DNA of 5,265 nucleotides, from the NCBI GenBank assembly GCA_015487905.1, contig WFOX01000079.1, positions 1 through 5,265 on the forward strand. Direction: 5' to 3'. Position 1 is the stretch's first letter. Each line of letters begins with the position of its first letter. A program made the position numbers and the translations under genes. The notes under the pieces were generated by a model. It ran no database searches and was not told the DNA's origin. It saw only the letters and a program-made list of their open reading frames with translations. This stretch comes from Mariprofundales bacterium. GTDB lineage: Bacteria; Pseudomonadota; Zetaproteobacteria; Mariprofundales; S012-25. Shown here piece after piece: positions 1 to 5,265 of this stretch.

Positions 1-187
1 CGGCCACCTGCTGCACCATCGCCGCGATGCGCGGCGAATCGGGCCGGCGCTGAAAGTAGCTCGCTACGCGTTTTCTCAGGTTGCGCGCCTTGCCGACATA
101 GAGCACCTCGCGCCGGGCGTTCAGCATGCGATAGACACCCGGCTCCTCGGGAAGCGCAGAAAGATCCACGGGCGGCTCAATCCACAT
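1..187 (-). CDS. uvrC: UvrC N-terminus (excinuclease ABC subunit C), partial
   Basis: Only the first 62 codons are inside the window; the gene runs off the left edge. UvrC is the endonuclease of nucleotide excision repair: recruited by UvrB at a lesion, it cuts the damaged strand on both sides. The visible part is the N-terminal GIY-YIG nuclease domain responsible for the 3' incision. The GIY half-motif is GVY at residues 17-19, after a typical LPEEPG lead-in, and the YIG half is YVG at 30-32, followed by KARNLRKRVASYF (33-45). R40 aligns with the catalytic arginine of this domain. The ATG at 185-187 fits the usual short N-terminal leader of UvrC. It lies 10 bp after the stop of the DUF1992 gene, and the spacer (CCTTCTTCCC on the coding strand) has no Shine-Dalgarno, so translation probably depends on coupling to the upstream gene. 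Family assignment is firm; intactness of the UvrB-binding, RNase H-like and HhH domains cannot be judged. Confidence 0.95.
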   Translation of the reverse strand, partial: MWIEPPVDLSALPEEPGVYRMLNARREVLYVGKARNLRKRVASYFQRRPDSPRIAAMVQQVA

Positions 188-197
188 GGGAAGAAGG

Positions 198-566
198 CTA
201 GCGCGTGAAGCGTTCGTTCAGGCGGGCAAGATAGGCCTCATCCAGATGCGCGGGCCGATCGGGCCGTTGCATCGCCAGGCGCGCCACAAGCGCCTGCAAG
301 CGCCTGGCCAGCACGGGGCGTTCGTCCTCGGCTGCGCAGGCCAAAAGCTCCGCAAGCGAATGGATTTCCTTGCGCAGTTGCACCTCCGGCGGGATGTAGC
401 CGCCGCGCTTGAGGATGCGATAGGCAAGCCGAAGCTCGGGCGGCACGAACGGATCGTCGTCCTCATCCAAACGGATAGGCCTTCCCATGCCTTCCAGATC
501 GTCAAATGCGCCCGCTTCCATCGCCTCGCGGATGCGCCGCTCGGCAAGCCAGGCGATGACATCCAT
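198..566 (-). CDS. DUF1992 / DnaJ-C28 conserved-domain protein (YhdN-like)
   Basis: A 122-residue soluble protein of the DUF1992 family, the domain shared by E. coli YhdN and the eukaryotic DnaJ homologue DNAJC28. Its molecular function is not established. Recognition rests on the family pattern: an N-terminal helix with AERRIREAMEAGAFDDLEGMGRPI (about residues 8-31), an acidic LDEDDD stretch (33-38), then VPPELRLAYRILKRGGYIPPE (41-61), closely matching the 'VPPELR.GYR.LK.AG..PPE' core of YhdN. The C-terminal part is a predicted charged helix rich in Leu, Ala and Arg. There is no J domain HPD motif, so it should not be called a DnaJ co-chaperone on this evidence. No signal peptide or membrane segment is seen, so it is presumably cytoplasmic. 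The ATG follows the clpA stop with no gap (TGA then ATG) and no Shine-Dalgarno is visible, which suggests reinitiation by ribosomes finishing clpA. Family assignment is confident; role unknown. Confidence 0.9.
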   Translation of the reverse strand: MDVIAWLAERRIREAMEAGAFDDLEGMGRPIRLDEDDDPFVPPELRLAYRILKRGGYIPPEVQLRKEIHSLAELLACAAEDERPVLARRLQALVARLAMQRPDRPAHLDEAYLARLNERFTR

Positions 567-2846
567 TCAGGCGCCGACGGTTTCTTCAGGAAACACAAAG
601 CGCAAGGCGCCGTCCTCCACCTCCACGCGCACGCGCCCGCCGCGCGCAAGCGGACCGAAGAGGATCGCATCGGCCAATGGCCGCTTGATCTCCTGCTGGA
701 TGAGCCGCGCCAAGGGCCTCGCGCCCATTTTTTCGTCATAGCCGCGCTCAGCGAGCCACGCGCGCGCCTCTTCCGCAAGCTCAATCTGCACGCGCTTGTC
801 GGCAAGCTGCGCTTCCAGCTCAGCGATGAGCTTGTCCACGACATGCAGCACGACCTCGCGCGAAAGCGGCTTGAAGCGAATGATCGCATCCAGCCGATTG
901 CGGAACTCAGGCGGAAACACGCGCCTAAGCGCCGCTTCCGCGCGATGCTCGGCGGCGTCCGCCGCATCGGTGAAGCCGATCGCGTTTTGCTGCATCTCAA
1001 AGGCGCCGACATTGCTCGTCATGATGAGCACGATGTGGCGGAAATCGGCGCTGCGCCCGTTGTTGTCCGTAAGCTTCCCATGATCCATGACCTGCAACAG
1101 CAGGTTGAAGAGATCGGGATGCGCTTTCTCAATCTCGTCCAAGAGCAGCACCGCATGCGGATGCTGGATCACGGCCTCGGTGAGCAACCCGCCCTGATCA
1201 AAGCCCACATAGCCCGGCGGTGCGCCGATGAGCCGCGAGACCGTGTGCGGCTCCTGGTACTCGGACATGTCAAAGCGGATGAGCTCCACGCCCATGAGCC
1301 GCGCAAGCTGCCGGGCCACCTCGGTCTTGCCGACCCCCGTGGGGCCCACGAAGAGAAAGCTGCCGATGGGCCGCTCGGGATGCTTGAGGCCTGCGCGTGC
1401 AAGCTTGATCGCGGCGGCGAGCTGCTCAATCGCCTCGTCCTGGCCGAAGACGACGAGCTTGAGATCGCGCTCCAGGGTGGCGAGGAACTTTTTGTCCTCG
1501 GCCGTGACCTGCCGCACGGGAATGCGCGCCATCGTCGCCACCGTCCGCTCAATGTCCGCCACCGTAATGCGGCGCTTTTTGCTGCCCTCGCCGCGCGCGC
1601 GCACGGCAGCGCCGGCCTCGTCCAGCACATCAATGGCCGAATCGGGAAGCCGGCGCTCGTGCAAATGGCGCTTGGCAAGCTTGACCGCGGCCTCCACGGC
1701 GGCGCGGCTGTAGCGCACGCCGTGATGCGCCTCCAGCTTCGGCTGCAACCCGCGCAGGATTTGCAATGCTTCTTCCTCGCTCGGCTCGGGCACATCCACC
1801 TTTTGGAAGCGGCGCGAAAGCGCCCGATCCTTTTCAAACACATGCCGGTATTCCTGGTAGGTCGTGGCGCCGATGCAGCGGATGTCGCCGCTGGCCAAGG
1901 CGGGCTTGAGCAGGTTGGAGGCATCCAAGGCGCCGCCTGAGGCCGCGCCGGCGCCGATGATCGTGTGGATCTCGTCAATGAAGAGAATCGCGTGCGGATC
2001 GCCGCGCAGCTCCTCAATCACGGCCTTGAGTCGCTCCTCAAAGTCGCCGCGATACTTCGTGCCCGCAAGCAACGCGCCGAGATCCAGCGCATAGATCTTT
2101 GCCTCGGCCAGCGCCGGCGGCGCCTTGCCCTCTTCAATCATGAGCGCCAGCCCTTCCACGATCGCGGTCTTGCCCACCCCCGGCTCGCCCACGAGCACGG
2201 GATTGTTCTTGCGGCGGCGGCAAAGGATGTGCACGACACGCGCAAGCTCAGTCTCGCGCCCCACCAGCGGATCAATCTTGCCCTCGCGCGCCTTGCGGTT
2301 GAGATCCACGCACCAGCGCGCCAGCGCCGAGCCTTCCTTGGCGCGCCGTCCCTCGTGCGCCGCGCCTGCGGCGGCATGGCCGCGCTGCTCGCGTGTTCGC
2401 GCCGCGCGCTCGCGACGCACCTCGCCATGCGCGATGTAGCTCACGACATCCAGCCGCGTCACCCCCTGCTGCTTGAGGAAGTGCACGGCATAGGAATCCT
2501 TTTCCGAAAAGATCGCGGCGAGCACATGCGCGCCGTTCACCTCGCTTTTGCCTGCGGCCTGCACATGCATCACGGCGCGCTGGATCACGCGCTGAAAGCC
2601 GACCGAGGCCGTCGTTTCGCCCGCGCCTTCGGGAAGGATCGCCACATGCTCGCGGATGTAGGCCTCAAGTTGGCGGCGAAGGAGCGAAATATCCACATCC
2701 AGCGCTTCCAGCACCTCGCGTGCGCGCGGGTTGTCCAGAAGCCCGAGCAAAAGATGCTCCACGGTGATGTATTCGCAACGGCGCAAATGCGCCATGCGAA
2801 ACACCTCGTTGAGCGTGCGTTCAAGATCGTCGCTCAACATCCCCAT
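567..2846 (-). CDS. clpA: ClpA, AAA+ unfoldase of the ClpAP protease
   Basis: A 759-residue ATP-dependent unfoldase, full length for ClpA (758 in E. coli). Hexameric ClpA unfolds substrates, including N-degron proteins handed over by ClpS, and threads them into ClpP in the cytoplasm. Domains in order: Clp N-domain (about 3-145, with ITVEHLLLGLL at 27-37); a charged, probably flexible linker (about 142-172); AAA+ D1 with Walker A GEPGVGKT (220-227), Walker B ILFIDE (287-292), pore loop KYRG (264-267) and arginine pair R345/R346; AAA+ D2 with Walker A GPTGVGKT (501-508), pore loop GYVG (545-548), Walker B VLLLDE (566-571), sensor-1 N612, arginine finger R649 and sensor-2 R710 in GARPL. There is no long ClpB-type coiled-coil insertion in D1, and an IGF tripeptide (623-625) is the ClpP-docking loop, so this is ClpA rather than ClpB. 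The first ATG is preferred because AAGGAG lies 8 bases upstream. The ATG two codons later matches the usual ClpA N-terminus (MLSDDLE) and remains possible. clpS ends 21 bp upstream. clpP is not in the window. Confidence 0.97.
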   Translation of the reverse strand: MGMLSDDLERTLNEVFRMAHLRRCEYITVEHLLLGLLDNPRAREVLEALDVDISLLRRQLEAYIREHVAILPEGAGETTASVGFQRVIQRAVMHVQAAGKSEVNGAHVLAAIFSEKDSYAVHFLKQQGVTRLDVVSYIAHGEVRRERAARTREQRGHAAAGAAHEGRRAKEGSALARWCVDLNRKAREGKIDPLVGRETELARVVHILCRRRKNNPVLVGEPGVGKTAIVEGLALMIEEGKAPPALAEAKIYALDLGALLAGTKYRGDFEERLKAVIEELRGDPHAILFIDEIHTIIGAGAASGGALDASNLLKPALASGDIRCIGATTYQEYRHVFEKDRALSRRFQKVDVPEPSEEEALQILRGLQPKLEAHHGVRYSRAAVEAAVKLAKRHLHERRLPDSAIDVLDEAGAAVRARGEGSKKRRITVADIERTVATMARIPVRQVTAEDKKFLATLERDLKLVVFGQDEAIEQLAAAIKLARAGLKHPERPIGSFLFVGPTGVGKTEVARQLARLMGVELIRFDMSEYQEPHTVSRLIGAPPGYVGFDQGGLLTEAVIQHPHAVLLLDEIEKAHPDLFNLLLQVMDHGKLTDNNGRSADFRHIVLIMTSNVGAFEMQQNAIGFTDAADAAEHRAEAALRRVFPPEFRNRLDAIIRFKPLSREVVLHVVDKLIAELEAQLADKRVQIELAEEARAWLAERGYDEKMGARPLARLIQQEIKRPLADAILFGPLARGGRVRVEVEDGALRFVFPEETVGA

Positions 2847-2854
2847 CGCTTGCG

Positions 2855-2860
2855 CTCCTT
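2855..2860 (-). promoter_or_regulatory. Shine-Dalgarno of clpA
   Basis: On the minus strand this reads AAGGAG, 8 bases before the ATG at 2844-2846 and 14 before the in-frame ATG at 2838-2840. The spacing decides in favour of the upstream ATG. It sits in the 21 bp clpS-clpA spacer and is the only clear ribosome binding site in the minus-strand unit. Confidence 0.75.
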
Positions 2861-2867
2861 CGCTGCT

Positions 2868-3197
2868 TCATTCATCGTCCGTTTCCTCCGGCTCCATGAG
2901 GCATCGTAGCGGATGACCCGCCGCTCGGCTAGCCCGATGCGTCTGGTCAATCTTGGTCTCAGCGATCTCGCGCGGATACACGCCCACCACGGCCTGCCCC
3001 TCGTGATGCACCTTGAGCATGAGCGCCACGGCCTTGGGCTTCGGATGGTGGTAGATGCGCATGAGCAGATCCACGACGAAGTCCATGGGCGTGAAGTCAT
3101 CGTTGAGCATGATCACGCGATACAGCGGCGGGCGCTTGAGCGCAGGCCGCGCCGCTTGTGTTTCCGGCGTGGCAATGCTGGCATCCGTGGCCGTCAT
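2868..3197 (-). CDS. clpS: ClpS, N-degron adaptor for ClpAP
   Basis: A 109-residue adaptor that binds proteins with bulky hydrophobic N-terminal residues and delivers them to ClpA. After a variable, probably unstructured N-terminal tail (1-23), the folded core starts at PLYRVIMLNDDFTPM (24-38). Residues that shape the N-degron pocket in E. coli ClpS are present: N32, D33, D34, T36, M38, V41, M60 and H64 (in LMLKVHHEG). The C-terminal half has the expected VGVYPREIAETK (71-82) and AGHPLRC (93-99). The reading frame stays open well upstream on the minus strand, but family similarity begins only after the ATG at 3195-3197 and the length then fits ClpS (106 in E. coli). No Shine-Dalgarno precedes this ATG; the upstream bases read AGCCTTCCTTGC. 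It is the first gene of the minus-strand unit, co-directional with clpA, the standard genomic pairing. An acidic EPEETDDE tail (102-109) ends the protein. Confidence 0.95.
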   Translation of the reverse strand: MTATDASIATPETQAARPALKRPPLYRVIMLNDDFTPMDFVVDLLMRIYHHPKPKAVALMLKVHHEGQAVVGVYPREIAETKIDQTHRASRAAGHPLRCLMEPEETDDE

Positions 3198-3231
3198 GCA
3201 AGGAAGGCTACCCCACGATTCCCTGCGATTG
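3195..3231. other. Divergent start junction of clpS and the HAD gene
   Basis: The palindrome CATG at 3195-3198 contains the clpS ATG on the minus strand (3197-3195) and the first usable ATG of the HAD gene on the plus strand (3196-3198). If the HAD gene instead starts at the in-frame TTG 3229-3231, as its family alignment suggests, 31 bp separate the two genes. A plus-strand AGGAAGG (3201-3207) resembles a Shine-Dalgarno but is 21 bases from that TTG and 15 from an in-frame CTG (3223). I see no convincing -35/-10 pair on either strand, so the promoters for both units probably lie inside the opposite gene's coding sequence. Confidence 0.5.
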
Positions 3232-3972
3232 AAGGCGCTCATCTGGGATGTGGACGGCACGATCGCCGACACCGAACGCCACGGCCATCGCGTGGCCTTC
3301 AACGAGGCCTTTCGCCGCGCGGGTCTCCCCGTGCAATGGGATGAGGCCACCTATGGGGAACTGCTGGCCGCGCGCGCAGGCGGCAAGGAGCGCATGCGCT
3401 ATGATTTCGCCCGCCGCGGGATCGCCCTTTCCGATGAGGACATCGCCGCGATTCACCGCGAAAAAACGAGAATTTTTCAGGAGATCCTGCGCGCAGGCCG
3501 CATCCGGGCGCGGGAAGGCGTCGTGGCGCTCATGCGCGAGGCCAAAGAGGCAGGCCTTGTGCAAGCCATCGCCACGACGATGCAGCCGGAGGCGCTGGCG
3601 ACCCTTTTGGCCGCGATCCTGCCCGAGGATGTGCGAGGCACCTTCGCCGTGCGCATCGCAGGCGACATGGTGCGGCGCAAAAAGCCCGCGCCCGATGTCT
3701 ATACGGAGGCACTTAGGCGGCTGGGGATATCACCTGAGGAGGCGCTGGCGCTGGAGGACTCTGAAGCGGGATTGGCCGCAGCGCGCGCGGCAGGCCTGGC
3801 CTGCGTGATTGTGGCAAGCGACTACACGAAGAATGGGCGCTTTGATGGCGCGGCGCTTGCTGTGGATGGCTGGGTTGCGCCCCAAGTGCTCGCCGATCCG
3901 CTGGGAATCGGCCATCCTGCGCGCGTGGATTTGGCATTGCTTTTGGAGGTGCATCGGCGATGGTGGTCGTAG
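3196..3972 (+). CDS. CbbY-like HAD-superfamily (subfamily IA) phosphatase
   Basis: 258 residues from this ATG. HAD hydrolases of this type remove phosphate from small sugar phosphates through an aspartyl-phosphate intermediate. Motif I is DVDGT with nucleophile D18 and acid/base D20; motif II is around T127-T128 (AIATTM); motif III is K163 in KKPAPD; motif IV is E187-D188 in LEDSEAGL. The GHRVAFNEAF (30-39), AGGKERMRYDF (61-71), IHREKTRIF (86-94) and AGDMVRRKKPAPDVY (155-169) segments, and a C-terminal tail ending near VDLALLLEVH, match the CbbY group, whose studied members dephosphorylate xylulose-1,5-bisphosphate, an inhibitor of RuBisCO. No Calvin-cycle gene is in the window, so the substrate is open. 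The start is uncertain: this ATG overlaps the clpS ATG and has no Shine-Dalgarno, while TTG at 3229 gives MKALIWDVDGT, the usual N-terminus (247 residues). The 3' end overlaps the tatD start by 13 bp. Family firm, CbbY subgroup likely, start roughly even. Confidence 0.87.
   Translation: MQGRLPHDSLRLKALIWDVDGTIADTERHGHRVAFNEAFRRAGLPVQWDEATYGELLAARAGGKERMRYDFARRGIALSDEDIAAIHREKTRIFQEILRAGRIRAREGVVALMREAKEAGLVQAIATTMQPEALATLLAAILPEDVRGTFAVRIAGDMVRRKKPAPDVYTEALRRLGISPEEALALEDSEAGLAAARAAGLACVIVASDYTKNGRFDGAALAVDGWVAPQVLADPLGIGHPARVDLALLLEVHRRWWS
3945..3949 (+). promoter_or_regulatory. Shine-Dalgarno of tatD
   Basis: GGAGG inside the 3' end of the HAD gene, 10 bases before the ATG at 3960. In-frame GTG codons at 3963 and 3966 are farther away, which favours the ATG. 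Confidence 0.55.
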
Positions 3973-4739
3973 ATACGCATTGCCATTTGGACTTTCCGCA
4001 GTTTGACAAGGATCGCGAAGCGGTGATCGCGCGCATGCGCGAAGCGGGTGTGGTCTGGGCCTTGCTCGTTGCCGTGCATCCCGGACAGGTGGCGCGGCTG
4101 CAAGAGATGGCCGCGGCCCAAGGATGGGGCTATGCGATCGGGCTGCATCCGAATGAATCCGCCGGGACGGAGCCGACGGTGGAGGCGCTTTGCGCGCTTG
4201 CCGAGGATGCGCGTTGTGTTGCGATCGGTGAGACGGGGCTGGACTTCTATCGCGAGCGCACGCCGCGCGCGGTGCAGGAAGCGCGCCTGCGCACGCACAT
4301 CCGCGCGGCGCGTGAGCTTGGCAAGCCGCTTGTGATCCACATGCGCGAGGCCGAAGAGGCGACATTGGCGATTCTGGAAGAGGAGGATGCGGGCAAGGCG
4401 GGCGGCGTGATGCATTGCTTTTCGGCCTCCGAAGAGGCCGCCAAGCGCGCGCTGGCGCTCGGCTTCTTCATCTCGTTTGCGGGCAACCTCACCTACCCGC
4501 GCAATGAGGCGCTGCGGGCGGTGGCGCGCACGATTCCGGCCGAGCGGCTGCTCGTGGAGACCGATGCGCCCTATCTTGCGCCGCAGCCCGTGCGCGGGCG
4601 GCGCAACGAGCCCGCCTTCGTGCGCCATACATTGGCGCGGCTTGCCCGAATCCGCGGCGAGGACGAGGAGGCGCTGGCCCGGCAGACCACCGAAAACGCG
4701 ATGCGGCTCTTCGGATTCCGGCTCGAGGAGGATGCATGA
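3960..4739 (+). CDS. tatD: TatD-family metal-dependent hydrolase (putative DNase)
   Basis: A 259-residue amidohydrolase-fold (TIM barrel) protein, normal length for the family. TatD proteins bind divalent metal and are reported as deoxyribonucleases or 3'-5' exonucleases; some relatives act as D-aminoacyl-tRNA deacylases, so the exact substrate is not fixed here. Metal-site motifs are complete: HCH at 7-9 (H7, H9), GLHP at 61-64, GETGLDF at 90-96 (E91), VIHMREA at 125-131 (H127), MHCFSAS at 151-157 (H152) and ETDAPYLAP at 200-208 (D202). The substrate-side RRNEP (214-218) and a TTENAMRLF C-terminal helix (243-251) are also typical. No signal peptide, so it is cytoplasmic. It overlaps the HAD gene by 13 bp and the next gene by 1 bp, so all three are probably co-transcribed and translationally coupled. 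TatD versus the paralogues YcfH or YjjV cannot be separated here; the symbol is given at family level. Confidence 0.95.
   Translation: MVVVDTHCHLDFPQFDKDREAVIARMREAGVVWALLVAVHPGQVARLQEMAAAQGWGYAIGLHPNESAGTEPTVEALCALAEDARCVAIGETGLDFYRERTPRAVQEARLRTHIRAARELGKPLVIHMREAEEATLAILEEEDAGKAGGVMHCFSASEEAAKRALALGFFISFAGNLTYPRNEALRAVARTIPAERLLVETDAPYLAPQPVRGRRNEPAFVRHTLARLARIRGEDEEALARQTTENAMRLFGFRLEEDA
4726..4731 (+). promoter_or_regulatory. Strong Shine-Dalgarno of the DUF4438 gene
   Basis: A full AGGAGG inside the tatD 3' end. It is 4 bases from the ATG at 4736 and 7 bases from the ATG at 4739, so it favours the second of the two tandem ATG codons. It is the strongest ribosome binding site in the window, suggesting the DUF4438 protein is made in more than coupling-level amounts. 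Confidence 0.7.
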
Positions 4740-5265
4740 TGCTGCGCACGAATGAGGACCGGCTCGTCATGATCGCCGTGCAGGGCGGGGTTGCGCCCGC
4801 CTATCAATGGGCGGCGTTTGAGGTGGATGCGGAAGGCAGACCCTTCGCCTGGCCCTCCACGGGCGGCATCACCTACAATGTGAAGCTCGGCGATTCGGTC
4901 TTCGGCTGGGCTGGCGAGCACATCGAGCCGGGCGTGTCCGCGAAGCTGGATCACAAGAGCGGCAAGGCCGCAGCAGGCTTTCAGCATCTTCCCTGCGCGG
5001 GCAACGAGGTGCGGGTGGTGAGCGGCGAGGCCAAGGGAGCCAAGGGCACTGTCATTGGCCACCACGGCGGCGTGGAGCATTTGATCCTGGACTTTCCCGA
5101 CGAGACGCTGGATGCGCTCACCTGCGACGATCGCTTCCTCGTGCGCGCCTTCGGCCAAGGCTTGAGGCTTTTGGATCATCCCGAGGTGCATCTTTACAAC
5201 CTGGATCCGAAGGTGCTGCATCTTTGGGGTTGGCGCGAGCGCAAGGATGGGAAGCTGGAGGTGCC
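4739..5265 (+). CDS. DUF4438-family protein of unknown function, partial
   Basis: 175 codons are visible before the right edge cuts the gene. I recognise it as a DUF4438 protein (the family of Thermotoga TM1086) from its N-terminus LRTNEDRLVMIAVQG (2-16), FEVDAEGRPF (27-36) and the long conserved block GGITYNVKLGDSVFGWAG (42-59) followed by EHIEPGVS (60-67). Later landmarks are CAGNEVRVVSGEAKGAKG (86-103), HHGGVEHLILDFP (108-120) and GLRLLDHPEV (141-150). Residues 91-107 look like a KOW-type motif. No enzymatic activity is known to me, and no signal peptide or membrane segment is seen, so it is probably cytoplasmic. I chose the ATG at 4739 because AGGAGG lies 7 bases upstream; the ATG at 4736 adds one Met. 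The gene overlaps the tatD stop by 1 bp and is likely its operon partner. Family fairly confident, function unknown, C-terminus unseen. Confidence 0.8.
   Translation, partial: MLRTNEDRLVMIAVQGGVAPAYQWAAFEVDAEGRPFAWPSTGGITYNVKLGDSVFGWAGEHIEPGVSAKLDHKSGKAAAGFQHLPCAGNEVRVVSGEAKGAKGTVIGHHGGVEHLILDFPDETLDALTCDDRFLVRAFGQGLRLLDHPEVHLYNLDPKVLHLWGWRERKDGKLEV

Noticed and set aside
186..1940. Long plus-strand open frame of 584 codons opposite clpA, DUF1992 and the uvrC edge.
   Set aside because: Antisense to ClpA, whose domains are continuous and intact on the minus strand. The plus-strand translation is His/Arg/Leu-rich with no recognisable domain, as expected when GC-rich codons remove stops from the opposite frame.
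2847..2867. A terminator or regulatory hairpin between clpS and clpA.
   Set aside because: The 21 bp spacer holds only the clpA ribosome binding site, with no GC-rich hairpin or T-run.
1965..2909. Second long plus-strand open frame of 314 codons opposite the ClpA N-terminal half.
   Set aside because: Same antisense artefact; low-complexity His/Arg/Ala composition and no ribosome binding site or domain.
3156..3184. Possible sigma70 promoter for the HAD gene (TTGTGT, 17 bp, TGGCAT).
   Set aside because: The -10 element matches poorly and the site lies inside clpS; similar matches are expected by chance.
3055..3195. Longer HAD protein starting up to 47 codons upstream.
   Set aside because: This region codes for the conserved ClpS core on the minus strand, and the extra plus-strand residues do not resemble any HAD N-terminus.
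3198..3350. N-terminal extension of clpS by about 51 codons to an upstream in-frame ATG.
   Set aside because: The extension lies opposite the conserved DVDGT motif region of the HAD gene, shows no ClpS-like sequence, and would make the protein far longer than the family.
3822..4628. Minus-strand open frame of 268 codons opposite tatD and the HAD 3' end.
   Set aside because: The plus strand carries complete TatD metal-binding motifs; the antisense product is Arg/His/Ala-rich with no family features.

Overview
The window is a GC-rich, gene-dense stretch of bacterial chromosome. It holds seven protein-coding genes in two divergent, tightly packed units, with no RNA genes, mobile elements, CRISPR or long repeats that I could find. 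ClpS together with a ClpA-type (two AAA+ domains, IGF loop) unfoldase, plus UvrC, points to a Gram-negative-type bacterium, most easily a proteobacterium or a related phylum. The sequence alone does not fix the lineage. The last gene, a DUF4438 protein, is less common and is one I associate with thermophiles and environmental anaerobes, so an environmental genome is plausible.

Minus-strand unit, reading right to left from about 3197 to 1: clpS (N-degron adaptor), clpA (AAA+ unfoldase), a DUF1992 / DnaJ-C28-type small protein (E. coli YhdN-like), and the start of uvrC (nucleotide excision repair endonuclease, cut by the window edge). Gaps are 21, 0 and 10 bp, so this looks like one operon with translational coupling. 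ClpS and ClpA are physical partners that deliver N-degron substrates to ClpP, which is not in the window. The DUF1992 and UvrC genes are unrelated in known function, and their linkage to clpSA is the more notable feature of this side.

Plus-strand unit, reading left to right from about 3196 to the right edge: a CbbY-like HAD phosphatase, a TatD-family metal-dependent hydrolase (13 bp overlap) and a DUF4438 protein (1 bp overlap, strong Shine-Dalgarno; cut by the window edge). The overlaps indicate an operon. The three products do not form a recognised pathway.

The two units diverge from a point where the ATG of clpS (minus) and the first ATG of the HAD gene (plus) share the same CATG, so there is essentially no intergenic room for promoters unless the HAD gene really begins at a TTG 33 bp downstream. 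No stretch above 300 bases lacks a gene. Most of the window is ordinary housekeeping content. The parts most worth a second look are the DUF4438 gene with its KOW-like segment, the compressed divergent junction, and the clpSA-DUF1992-uvrC linkage.
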